64,000 nt of DNA, taken from Roseibium aggregatum IAM 12614. Its GTDB lineage: Bacteria > Pseudomonadota > Alphaproteobacteria > Rhizobiales > Stappiaceae. The notes under the pieces were generated by a model. It was not told the DNA's origin, did not search any database, and saw only the letters and a program-made list of their open reading frames with translations. Shown one piece after another: positions 7,336-15,955 of this stretch (position 1 is the stretch's first letter; the number at the start of each line of letters is the position of its first letter). Position numbers and translations under genes: made by a program. The stretch spans positions 147,393 to 211,392 of the forward strand of contig NZ_AAUW01000012.1 of NCBI RefSeq assembly GCF_000168975.1, written 5' to 3'.

Positions 7336-9991
7336 TGAGGCTTTCCTTTGCGATGTCATCCAGGAGCGTCTGGATTTCCGAGCGGCAGGAGCCGCAATTC
7401 GTGCCCGCTTTCAGCGTTTCCCCAATCGCGCTGACACTCGCCGCACCGCAGCGCGCGGCTTCGGCAATCTGGTTGCAGCCAACCTGGAAGCAGGAGCAAA
7501 CAAGCGCGCCCGGGTCGGGCCTGTCGGCAGGCACCCGTCCGGCAAGAACACTTGCGCGATCTTGCCGCGCAATGGCATCTCCGCTCAGCAGGCTGCACGC
7601 CCATTGGCGGGAGACCTCCACCGGAGCAGCCGAGAAATAGAAGGCTGTCTGCAGGACGTCCTCTTTCCACTGAGCCTGCCGATGCCAACCACCAGAAACA
7701 TCGGAAATCTCGACGGTTTCGCAATCAACCTCACCGAGCGAGGCTGCAAGTCCGGCAATATCGGCCTTGTCGCGGCCCGCACATTCCAGCCTGAAACCTC
7801 CCGGGATGGGAGCCAAGGCCCAATAGTCCGCCGCAATCTTTTCCGGCCGACGGCGCAAGACGGCAAACCCGAACCAGGCCATCGCGGCCCGTGTCACGGC
7901 CACCGGAGTGAATTTGGAGCCTGGCTGGCCCGAGTGCGGATCGGTTGCCGGGGCAACGACCGTATCGACCCTCGCATTGGACGCGAGTTGATCGGTCCAG
8001 TGCATCGGCACGAACACTTGCCCCTCGCCAACCCTGTCCGTAATCAGTGCCCTCACGAGTACGGATCCGTGAGGGCTTCGTACCTTCACGACATCAGCCG
8101 GTGCAATTTTGAGCCGTTCGGCATCCTGGGGATGAATTTCGGCAAAGGGCTCCGCGAAATGGGCCGTGAGGCGCGGCGTCTTGCCGGTGCGCGTCATCGT
8201 GTGCCACTGGTCGCGGACCCGGCCCGTGTTCAGAACGAAAGGATACCGCCTCTCCGTCTGACGTGGCGCCTTGAAAACCACCGGAACGAAACGTCCCTTG
8301 CCGGTCTCCGTATAGAACCCTCCCTCGGCGAAAAACCTCGTCTCGGCCGATTGTGCAAGAGCGCTCTGCGGCCACTGGAAAGGCGTCATGGCATCGAAAC
8401 CGGCATCGGGCACATCCTGATAGGCGCTGATATCGAAATCCCGGTTGCCGTCGTTGCAATATCCGGAGAGCCCCGCGTGTTCGCGAAAAATCGCTGCAGG
8501 GCCCGGAAAGGAAAACGCCTCGGCATAACCCATGCGGGATGCGACTTCACTCAATTGCCACCAGTCGGGGCGGGCTTCTCCGGGAAGCTCCAGAAAGGCG
8601 CGCTGTCTTGAGATCCGGCGCTCGGAGTTGGTAACCGTGCCATCCTTTTCGCCCCAGGCGGCTGCCGGCAGCAAGACGTTCGCATAGGGAACCGTATCGG
8701 CTGCCCGAGTGACCTCCGAAACGACCACGAAAGGACAGGTCTTCAGCGCTTCCGCCACGCCGTCGGCGTCGGGCAGACTGTCCACCGGACTGGTCGCCAT
8801 GATCCACAGGGCCTTGATGCGGCCCTCGCGCACGGCCTCGAATAATTCGACCGCCTTCAACCCGGGCCTGTCGGCAATGGCCGGGCTCTTCCAGAAGTCC
8901 TGAACGATCCGCCGGTGTTCGGCATTTTCCAGCACCATATGGCTTGCCAGCATGTTTGCCAGCCCGCCGACTTCCCGACCGCCCATGGCGTTTGGCTGGC
9001 CCGTGACCGAGAACGGCCCCATGCCGGGTTTGCCGATCCGGCCGGTCGCCAGATGCGTGTTGACGATGGCATTGACCTTGTCCGTGCCGACGACCGACTG
9101 ATTGACACCCTGACTGTAGACAGTGACCGTCTTTTCCGTACGCGCGATCATCTTGTAGAAGAGCGCAATGTCCTGCCGCTTCAGCCCTGTCTTTTCGGCA
9201 ATCTGGCCAATTTCACACGGACCTGCAGCCTCTACAGCGGCCTCAAGCCCTTCCGTGAACCGTTTGACATAACTATCATTTACGACGAGTGCTTCTGCCA
9301 GAAAGGACAGCAGCCCATTGAACAGGGCAACGTCCGTATCAGGCTTCAACTGCAGATGAAGATCCGCGATGGCGCAGGTCGCCGTCTTGCGGGGATCGAT
9401 AACGACGATACGCATGCCTGGGTTGGCCGCTTTCGCCGCTTCAAGCCGCTGAAACAGCACCGGGTGGCACCACGCCAGATTGGAACCGACCAGAACGACA
9501 AGATCCGCCAGTTCAAGGTCTTCATAGGTGCCCGGCACCGTGTCCGAGCCAAACGCCCTGCGGTGACCGGCAACGGAAGACGCCATGCAAAGGCGAGAGT
9601 TCGTGTCGATATTCGCTGACCCGATGAAGCCTTTCATCAGCTTGTTGGCGACGTAATAGTCCTCGGTCAGGATCTGCCCGGAGACATAAAACGCAACGCT
9701 GTCTGGCCCGTGATCGCGAACGGCCTCCTGAAAGTTGCGCGCGACAAGATCGAGCGCGTCATTCCAGGAAGCGCGTTCGCCGGCAATTTCCGGATAGGGC
9801 AGCCTGTCGTCGAGCGACAGTGTTTCGCCGAGCGCGGAGCCCTTGGAACACAGCCGTCCAAAGTTCGATGGGTGGTCGGGGTCGCCTGCAACGCTCACGG
9901 TCCCGTCCGGGTGCCGGGTGGCGAGAACGCCGCAGCCGACACCGCAATAGGGACAGGTGGTCCGGATGGTTTTGTTGTTGTTGTCGGTCAT
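7307..9991 (-). CDS. nasA: Assimilatory nitrate reductase catalytic subunit, with C-terminal BFD-like [2Fe-2S] domain
   Basis: 894 residues. It reduces nitrate to nitrite in the cytoplasm using Mo-bis-MGD. The N terminus carries the [4Fe-4S] ligands C13, C16, C20 and C48 (CPYCGVGC). The molybdopterin oxidoreductase body follows, with the MGD-binding domain near VLNTGRVRDQWHTMTRTGK. The last ~60 residues hold four cysteines in a bacterioferritin-associated-ferredoxin-like domain (CSCFQVGC, later CGSC), which is typical of NasA/NarB reductases. I chose the ATG at 9991, 22 bases after the cynS stop. A farther start 42 bases upstream would overlap cynS. Electrons for this type usually come from a flavoprotein or ferredoxin, and no separate NasB-like partner is visible here. 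Confidence 0.96.
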   Translation of the reverse strand: MTDNNNKTIRTTCPYCGVGCGVLATRHPDGTVSVAGDPDHPSNFGRLCSKGSALGETLSLDDRLPYPEIAGERASWNDALDLVARNFQEAVRDHGPDSVAFYVSGQILTEDYYVANKLMKGFIGSANIDTNSRLCMASSVAGHRRAFGSDTVPGTYEDLELADLVVLVGSNLAWCHPVLFQRLEAAKAANPGMRIVVIDPRKTATCAIADLHLQLKPDTDVALFNGLLSFLAEALVVNDSYVKRFTEGLEAAVEAAGPCEIGQIAEKTGLKRQDIALFYKMIARTEKTVTVYSQGVNQSVVGTDKVNAIVNTHLATGRIGKPGMGPFSVTGQPNAMGGREVGGLANMLASHMVLENAEHRRIVQDFWKSPAIADRPGLKAVELFEAVREGRIKALWIMATSPVDSLPDADGVAEALKTCPFVVVSEVTRAADTVPYANVLLPAAAWGEKDGTVTNSERRISRQRAFLELPGEARPDWWQLSEVASRMGYAEAFSFPGPAAIFREHAGLSGYCNDGNRDFDISAYQDVPDAGFDAMTPFQWPQSALAQSAETRFFAEGGFYTETGKGRFVPVVFKAPRQTERRYPFVLNTGRVRDQWHTMTRTGKTPRLTAHFAEPFAEIHPQDAERLKIAPADVVKVRSPHGSVLVRALITDRVGEGQVFVPMHWTDQLASNARVDTVVAPATDPHSGQPGSKFTPVAVTRAAMAWFGFAVLRRRPEKIAADYWALAPIPGGFRLECAGRDKADIAGLAASLGEVDCETVEISDVSGGWHRQAQWKEDVLQTAFYFSAAPVEVSRQWACSLLSGDAIARQDRASVLAGRVPADRPDPGALVCSCFQVGCNQIAEAARCGAASVSAIGETLKAGTNCGSCRSEIQTLLDDIAKESLNDADIAQAS

Positions 9992-10013
9992 TCCATCTTT
10001 CCCGGTTCCTGGC

Positions 10014-10463
10014 TTACCAGGCGTTGTAACCAAGGTATTTGCCGGACATCTCGATCTTCACCCGGTCACCCTTGGGGTTTTCGACGCGAGTGACCGACAT
10101 GTCGAAATCAATGGCAGACATGATGCCGTCGCCGAACTTCTCGTGGATCAGGGCCTTGATGGTCGGCCCGTAAACGCCGACGATTTCATAAAGACGGTAG
10201 ATGCAGGGGTCCGTCGGCACGGTCTGCGACCAGATCTTAGTCGGGCTTTCCTGCAGCACAAGAGCGGCTTCCTGCGGCAGGCCCAGCGTTGTGGTGATCG
10301 CCTGCGCCTTGTCTTCCGGCATGGCGTTCATGCCCATGGCCGCCGAATGGGTCCAGACCGGCGACATGCCGATGGCCTCGGCAATGCCTTCCCAGGTAAG
10401 CCCGGCCTGCCGCTTGGCCGACAGGATCATGCTGGTAACGTCTTCACGGGTGAGAGCGGACAT
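10014..10463 (-). CDS. cynS: Cyanate hydratase (cyanase)
   Basis: 149 residues. Cyanase converts cyanate plus bicarbonate to carbamate, which yields ammonia and CO2. The N-terminal helix-turn-helix-like domain (MSALTREDVTSMILSAKRQA) is followed by the conserved catalytic region. The three catalytic residues are in place: R90 and E93 (YRLYEIVGVYGP) and S116 (DGIMSAIDFDM), equivalent to R96/E99/S122 of E. coli. It sits inside the nitrate operon, 22 bases ahead of nasA and 9 bases after the kinase-phosphatase gene. NrtABC-type transporters of this family can also carry cyanate, so the same importer may serve both nitrogen sources. Confidence 0.97.
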   Translation of the reverse strand: MSALTREDVTSMILSAKRQAGLTWEGIAEAIGMSPVWTHSAAMGMNAMPEDKAQAITTTLGLPQEAALVLQESPTKIWSQTVPTDPCIYRLYEIVGVYGPTIKALIHEKFGDGIMSAIDFDMSVTRVENPKGDRVKIEMSGKYLGYNAW

Positions 10464-10472
10464 GAAAATCTC

Positions 10473-12212
10473 CTATGGATTGCCGAAGAGTTGAAAGAAA
10501 AGGATGGCGCAAAGCACCGCGAGAGCAGCAGACACGATCTGCCAGAAGCGGACAGGATCGCGTTCCGCCAGAGGGACAAAACGATCTGGACTGAAGGAAG
10601 GGTTCGGGCGGCGCAGATCTTCAAGAAAGGCACTCAGGGCCTCGTAGCGTTTCCCCGGCACCGGATGAACCGCACGGCAAAGGGCGCCGTCGACCCAGTC
10701 CGGCACACGCTCCGTGACAGACGTGGCACTGCGATAACGCAGGGCAGCCTGAGCCCGCTCGCTAGTCGCCCTGGCAACGGCAGCGCCATAAGGCAAGCGG
10801 CCGGTCAGCATTTCGTAGGCGATGACGCCAAGCGAGAACTGGTCGCTGTATTCCGTGCCGAGATACCCCAGGAACACTTCCGGGGCAGTGTATTGGTGGG
10901 TGCCCAGGATCTCGCCCTTGTCGAGAGACGGCACCGCCTCCATGACACCGGCAATTCGCACGGAACCGAAATCGATGATCTTCACCGTGCCGGACGCATC
11001 GATCATGATGTTTTCCGGCCGCAGATCCTGATGAACCATCTCCTTGCGGTGAAATGCCATCAGACCCCTCGCAACCTGCTCCAGGATGCCGCGCACCATT
11101 TCAAGGCTCGGATGCGGATTGTCTGTCATCCACTGGCGAAGCGTCTGTCCGTCGACGAATTCGCTCGCCAGAAACAGCGTCTTCCGGCCCTCGGGATAGG
11201 AGGCCGCCTTTAGGACATGCGGAGAGGTAATCCGTCGGGCGACCCATTCCTCCAGCGCGAACCGGCGCAGATAGTCTTCCTCGCCGCGCAAATCGAGCGA
11301 CGGAAACTTGAGGACGACAGGTTCGCCCGTCTTCTCGTTTTCTGCCAGGTAGATGTGGCTGCGGCTGGTGGCATGCAGGCCGCGCAACAGCCGGAAGCCT
11401 TCATATCTGCCCGGCACCTTCGGCAGCGGTGCCGGTGGCAAAGTGCCCTCTCCGCTCAGGAGGTCTTCAGCGCCCGGTTCCGAGATGCCCGTCACCCGGA
11501 CGATCTGGACGGTCAGATTGTCATCGCTGCCCGCAGCCAGCGCCTGATCGACAAGCGCCGCGGCTGCCACGTCGAGATCCTGACCGGCCAGCACGACATC
11601 GGCCATATCCTTTGGCCGCAAGAAGCCGTGAACACCATCCGTGGTCAGAATAAATACATCGCCCGGACGAAGGTCGAACACGGCATAATCGATATCGACA
11701 GAGTGCCCGACGCCGAGTGCCCGGCCGAGATAGCTTTCCGTTTCCGAGATCCGGACAGTGTGATCTTCCGTCAGTTGTTCCAGGCTTTGTCCGGAGAGAC
11801 GCCAGATACGGCTGTCACCGACATGAAAGAGATGCGCCTTGCGTCCTTTCAGAACCAGGGCGGAAAAGGTGCAGACATGGCCTCTGTCCAGTTCGGCGGC
11901 CTGTTTTGTCTGGCTGAAAAGCCACGAATTGGCGGCCAGGATTACCCGGCTCGCCGAAGTCTTCACCGACCAGGCTTCCGAGGTGCAAAAGTAGTCGGAG
12001 AGGAAGGATTTGACGGCTGTCTCGGCAGCGACATGTGCAACCGGACTGGAGGAAATGCCGTCCGCGATGGCAAGCGCAACGCCCTTGTGCACCAGTGCCG
12101 AACCGTCCGACACCATGGCGCCGTGGAAGTCCTGGTTCAGGGCTTTCCGTCCGGCAGAAGAAGACTGGCCGGTCTCGACGCTCAAAGTGGTATGGCGGAC
12201 TTGCATCAGCAC
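10473..12212 (-). CDS. PP2C-type phosphatase fused to Ser/Thr kinase, C-terminal membrane anchor
   Basis: 579 residues. Residues ~1-245 are a PP2C phosphatase with the metal-binding motifs NQDFHG, ADGISSS, TTDGVHGF and SDDNLTVQIV. Residues ~270-530 are a Hanks-type kinase: VVLKF (ATP lysine), HQDLRPENIMID (catalytic loop, with Gln in place of the usual Arg), DFGS (magnesium loop) and APE. The last ~20 residues are hydrophobic (FWQIVSAALAVLCAILFFQ), so the enzyme should be tail-anchored facing the cytoplasm. GTG at 12212 is preferred because a GGAGGA lies just upstream; ATG at 12206 is possible. It lies between the nitrite channel gene and cynS, which suggests that it modifies the transporter or an assimilation enzyme. 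Its target is not known to me. Confidence 0.92.
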   Translation of the reverse strand: MLMQVRHTTLSVETGQSSSAGRKALNQDFHGAMVSDGSALVHKGVALAIADGISSSPVAHVAAETAVKSFLSDYFCTSEAWSVKTSASRVILAANSWLFSQTKQAAELDRGHVCTFSALVLKGRKAHLFHVGDSRIWRLSGQSLEQLTEDHTVRISETESYLGRALGVGHSVDIDYAVFDLRPGDVFILTTDGVHGFLRPKDMADVVLAGQDLDVAAAALVDQALAAGSDDNLTVQIVRVTGISEPGAEDLLSGEGTLPPAPLPKVPGRYEGFRLLRGLHATSRSHIYLAENEKTGEPVVLKFPSLDLRGEEDYLRRFALEEWVARRITSPHVLKAASYPEGRKTLFLASEFVDGQTLRQWMTDNPHPSLEMVRGILEQVARGLMAFHRKEMVHQDLRPENIMIDASGTVKIIDFGSVRIAGVMEAVPSLDKGEILGTHQYTAPEVFLGYLGTEYSDQFSLGVIAYEMLTGRLPYGAAVARATSERAQAALRYRSATSVTERVPDWVDGALCRAVHPVPGKRYEALSAFLEDLRRPNPSFSPDRFVPLAERDPVRFWQIVSAALAVLCAILFFQLFGNP

Positions 12213-12269
12213 GGGAAAAGGATCCTCCGGAAGAAGCGCTCCGCCGCCCGTGGCGGCGGAGCGTCACAC

Positions 12270-13115
12270 TTATTCGGCAGGCGCTGCGACCGGCGCTTTT
12301 TCGTAGCCGGCGTTGCGCGAAGGCGAGGTCTTGTAGTGGGTGGCATAGATCATGCCGCCGACGAAGGTCAGCCCGCCGACAAGGTTGCCGACCACGACCG
12401 GAATTTCGTTGTAGGCAAAGTAGTCGAACCAGGTGAAGTTGCCGCCGAGCATGATGCCGGACGGGAACAGGAACATGTTCACGATGGAGTGCTCGAAGCC
12501 GAGATAGAAGAACACCAGGATCGGCATCCACATGGCCATGATCTTGCCGGAGACCGAGTTGGACATCATCGCGGCGACGACACCGGTCGACACCATCCAG
12601 TTGCACATCACGGCGCGGATGAAGACTGTCAGCAGACCCGCCCAGCCGGCGGCGGCATAGCCGAGGGTTCGTGCTTCGCCGATCTTGCCAATTTTCTGAC
12701 CGACATCGTTCGGCTCCTGACTGAAGCCCATGGTGAAGATGATCGCCATGAAAACGGCGGTCGTCAGGGCACCGGCGAAGTTGCCGGTAAAGACCAGGCC
12801 CCAGTTGCGGAAAACACCGCCCCAGGTACAGCCCGGACGTTTTGCGATCACAGCCAGCGGCGCCAGCGTAAACACGCCGGTCAGAAGGTCGAAGCCCAGC
12901 AGATAGAGCATGCAGAAGCCGACAGGAAACAGGATCGAGGCAACCAGGAAGTTGCCGGTGTTGACGGCGATTGTCACCGCGAAGGCGGCGGCAAGGGCAA
13001 GGATGGCACCAGCCATATAGGCGCGGATAAGCGTGTCCTTGGTGGACATGAAAATTTTCGCTTCGCCCGCGTCGATCATTTTCGAGGCAAATTCCTGTGG
13101 CGTTACGTATGACAT
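12270..13115 (-). CDS. Formate/nitrite transporter family channel (NirC/FocA type)
   Basis: 281 residues with six hydrophobic spans and the FNT-family pattern (NWMVSTGVVAAMMSN, GFEHSIVNMFLFPSG with the conserved channel histidine, NLVGGLTFVGG). In this position, between nirD and the kinase-phosphatase, it most likely moves nitrite across the inner membrane. ATG at 13115 is chosen because a clear GAAAGGAA ribosome site lies 6 bases upstream; the frame is open farther upstream but that would run into nirD control sequence. The C-terminal tail is short and polar (SRNAGYEKAPVAAPAE). It could also carry nitrate or formate; context favours nitrite. Confidence 0.94.
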   Translation of the reverse strand: MSYVTPQEFASKMIDAGEAKIFMSTKDTLIRAYMAGAILALAAAFAVTIAVNTGNFLVASILFPVGFCMLYLLGFDLLTGVFTLAPLAVIAKRPGCTWGGVFRNWGLVFTGNFAGALTTAVFMAIIFTMGFSQEPNDVGQKIGKIGEARTLGYAAAGWAGLLTVFIRAVMCNWMVSTGVVAAMMSNSVSGKIMAMWMPILVFFYLGFEHSIVNMFLFPSGIMLGGNFTWFDYFAYNEIPVVVGNLVGGLTFVGGMIYATHYKTSPSRNAGYEKAPVAAPAE

Positions 13116-13146
13116 CTGAATTCCTTTCGCGAGAGTGCTCGGCCGG

Positions 13147-13488
13147 TCAGACGGCTTCGTGTGAATAGGAAAGGTCAATGAGTATCCGGCCGTCTTCCAG
13201 ACGGACGGGAAAAGCCGCCGTGCGGCCTTCATCAGCCCCTTGCGCAGCTCCGGTCTCCAGGGAAATCACCCAGTTGTGCAACGGACAGGTCACACAGCCG
13301 TCATGCACGATCCCCTGACTGAGAGGCCCGTTCTTGTGCGGGCACTTGTCTTCCAAGGCGAAGACGTCGTCCTTGGCGGTGCGGAAGACGGCGATGGTCA
13401 TCTCGCCGTTCTTCACGCACCGGGCTCCCTCCCTAGGAATGTCTTCAAGGGTGCCGATATGGACCCAATTGCGGATGTCGGCGGTCAT
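13147..13488 (-). CDS. nirD: Nitrite reductase (NADH) small subunit
   Basis: 113 residues with a Rieske-like fold. The cluster ligands are intact (CPHK and CPLHNW), unlike some NirD proteins that lack them. It partners NirB in the six-electron reduction of nitrite to ammonium in the cytoplasm. Its start overlaps the nirB stop by four bases (13485-13488), so the subunits are translationally coupled. The next gene, the nitrite channel, begins 31 bases downstream of its stop. Confidence 0.95.
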   Translation of the reverse strand: MTADIRNWVHIGTLEDIPREGARCVKNGEMTIAVFRTAKDDVFALEDKCPHKNGPLSQGIVHDGCVTCPLHNWVISLETGAAQGADEGRTAAFPVRLEDGRILIDLSYSHEAV

Positions 13489-15938
13489 TCGGCAGCCTCC
13501 TTTGTCAGAACAGCCATCGGCTTGAACTCATGCTTGTCCCTGCCGGAGACACGCTCCGACCACGGATCGACCTGGGCGTATTTCTGGGAGAAGACGAAAC
13601 GGTCGAAATACGCCTTGCGCATCGCCTCATCGTCCATGATCTGGCGCCGGATCTCGTCCAGCCCGATACGCTTCGCCCACTTGTAGATGCGTTCCAGGTA
13701 ATGGCCCTGTTCGCGGTACATCTGGGCAAGCGCGGCAACATGCTCGATTGCCTCATCCTCGGTCTTCACCAGGCCGAGCACTTCCGTGCCCTTGATGTCG
13801 AGGCCGGCAGCCCCTGCGAAATGGATCTCGTAACCGCTGTCGACGCAGATGATGCCGATGTCCTTGCAGGTCGCTTCCGCGCAATTTCGCGGACATCCGG
13901 AGACCGCCATCTTCAGCTTCGCCGGGGTCCAGGAGCCCCACATGAACTTTTCCAGCTTGATGCCGAGACCGGTGGAATCCTGCGTACCGAACCGGCACCA
14001 GTCCGTGCCGACACACGTCTTCACAGTCCTGAGGCCCTTGGCATAGGCCTGCCCGGAAACGAAACCGGCCTTGCCAAGGTCTGCCCAGACCGCGGGAAGG
14101 TCTTCCTTCTTGACGCCCAGCATGTCGATGCGCTGGCCGCCGGTACATTTCACTGCCGGGATGTTGAACTTGTCGACGACATCGGCAATCGCCCTCAGTT
14201 CCTTGGACGACGTCATGCCGCCCCACATGCGCGGGACGACCGAATAGGTACCGTCCTTCTGGATGTTGGCGTGAACACGTTCATTGATGAAGCGGGACTG
14301 GTAGTCGTCCGCATATTCATCCGGCCAGTCGGAAACGAGATAGTAGTTGAGCGCCGGCCGGCACTTGGCGCAGCCGCCCGACGTGGTCCATTCCAGCTCC
14401 TGCATCACGGCCGGGATGGATTTCAGCTCCTTGGACTTGATCAGACGGCGGACGTCGTCATGGCCAAGATGCGTGCAGCCGCACATCGGCGTGACGGCCG
14501 CCGGATTATAGGCATCGCCCAGGGTCACCTGCATCAGCTGCTCAACCAGCCCCGTGCAGGTGCCGCAGGAGTTTGACGCCTTGGTGTGCGCCCGGACGCC
14601 GTCCAGGGACGTCAGGCCCTTCTCCTTGATCGTCGTAACGATCTTGCCCTTGCATACGCCGTTGCAGCCGCAGATTTCCGCATCATCCGGCAAGGCTGCA
14701 ACGGCCGCCGTAGGGTCCAGCGGGGCCCCTCCCTGATAGGCCTGGCCAAAGATCAGCGTCTCGCGCATGTCCGAGACGTCGGTGCCTTTTTTCAAAAGGT
14801 CGAAGAACCACGGGCCGTCGGAAGTTTCGCCGTAAAGCACAGCACCGACGATCTTGTTGTCTTTCAGGACGATGCGCTTGTAGACACCGGCCGACGCATC
14901 GCGCAGCACGATCTCTTCCCGATCGTCTCCTTCGGAAAAATCGCCCGCCGAATAAAGATCGACACCGGTCACCTTCAGCTTTGTCGCGGTAACGGAACCC
15001 GTATATTCGGATGACCCGCCGAGCAGATTGTCGGCAATCACCCCCGCCATTTCATAGAGCGGCGCAACGAGGCCGTAACACATGCCCCGGTGTTCAACGC
15101 ATTCGCCGAGCGAGAAGATGTCCGGATCGCTTGTGCGCATGTCGTCGCCGACCAGAACACCGCGATTGACGTCCAGGCCAACCGCCCTGGCAAGGTCCGC
15201 CGACGGGCGGATGCCGACGGCCATGACAATGATCGAGGCTTCGATCTCGGTTCCGTCGTCAAGGCGAATACCCCGCACCCGGCCCGCGTCATCCCCCAGG
15301 ATTTCATGGCTGTTTGCCTTGGTGCGCACGTCGATGCCGCGGCGTTTGAATTCCGCTTCGAGCAGAAACCCGGCGGCCGGGTCGAGCTGGCGCTCCATCA
15401 GGGTCGGCATCAGGTGCAGAACGGTAACGTCCATGCCCTGCATCTTGAGGCCGGCCGCCGCTTCAAGGCCCAGCAGACCGCCTCCAATAACGACAGCACG
15501 TCCGCCGCGTTTGGCGGCGTCCAGCATCTTTTCCACGTCGTCCAGATCGCGATAGGTCAGAACGCCGTCGAGATCCTTGCCCGGTAGCGGAATGATGAAG
15601 GGAGACGATCCTGTGGCGATCACCAGCTTGTCGTAAGTGGCGGTGATGCCGGTTTCCGAGGTGACGGTCTTGGCTTGCCGGTCGATCCCGGAAATACGCG
15701 CGCCCTTGTGCAGGGTCACGCCATGTTCGGCATACCAGTCGTCGCCGTGGGTGATGATGTCTTCATAGGTCTTTTCACCCGACAGAACCGGCGACAGCAT
15801 CAACCGGTTGTAGTTCACCCGAGGCTCTGCATTGAAAATGGTGACCTCACAAGCGTCCCGGTCTTTTTCGAACAGGTTTTCGAGCATCCGCCCGGGCGCC
15901 ATGCCGTTGCCGACGATGACAAGCTTCTGTTTTGTCAT
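13485..15938 (-). CDS. nirB: Nitrite reductase (NADH) large subunit
   Basis: 817 residues. The N-terminal FAD/NADH oxidoreductase domain (KLVIVGNGMAPGRMLENL, later VIGGGLLGLEAAAGLKMQG) is followed by a BFD-like [2Fe-2S] domain (CGCNGVCKG, NSCGTC), then the nitrite/sulfite reductase body. The siroheme/[4Fe-4S] cysteines are seen at KTCVGTDWCRFG and SGCPRNCAEATCKD. It reduces nitrite to ammonium with NirD. ATG at 15938 follows a good GGAG site; an in-frame ATG seven codons upstream has none and would overlap the transporter gene. Siroheme comes from cysG at the end of the locus. Confidence 0.97.
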   Translation of the reverse strand: MTKQKLVIVGNGMAPGRMLENLFEKDRDACEVTIFNAEPRVNYNRLMLSPVLSGEKTYEDIITHGDDWYAEHGVTLHKGARISGIDRQAKTVTSETGITATYDKLVIATGSSPFIIPLPGKDLDGVLTYRDLDDVEKMLDAAKRGGRAVVIGGGLLGLEAAAGLKMQGMDVTVLHLMPTLMERQLDPAAGFLLEAEFKRRGIDVRTKANSHEILGDDAGRVRGIRLDDGTEIEASIIVMAVGIRPSADLARAVGLDVNRGVLVGDDMRTSDPDIFSLGECVEHRGMCYGLVAPLYEMAGVIADNLLGGSSEYTGSVTATKLKVTGVDLYSAGDFSEGDDREEIVLRDASAGVYKRIVLKDNKIVGAVLYGETSDGPWFFDLLKKGTDVSDMRETLIFGQAYQGGAPLDPTAAVAALPDDAEICGCNGVCKGKIVTTIKEKGLTSLDGVRAHTKASNSCGTCTGLVEQLMQVTLGDAYNPAAVTPMCGCTHLGHDDVRRLIKSKELKSIPAVMQELEWTTSGGCAKCRPALNYYLVSDWPDEYADDYQSRFINERVHANIQKDGTYSVVPRMWGGMTSSKELRAIADVVDKFNIPAVKCTGGQRIDMLGVKKEDLPAVWADLGKAGFVSGQAYAKGLRTVKTCVGTDWCRFGTQDSTGLGIKLEKFMWGSWTPAKLKMAVSGCPRNCAEATCKDIGIICVDSGYEIHFAGAAGLDIKGTEVLGLVKTEDEAIEHVAALAQMYREQGHYLERIYKWAKRIGLDEIRRQIMDDEAMRKAYFDRFVFSQKYAQVDPWSERVSGRDKHEFKPMAVLTKEAAE

Positions 15939-15955
15939 GGCTTTTCTCCAGACTT

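Noticed and set aside
11217..13112. 631-codon plus-strand frame opposite the kinase-phosphatase and nitrite channel genes
   Set aside because: Composition is rich in His, Arg and Gly with no recognisable domain, while the minus strand has two well-defined proteins there.
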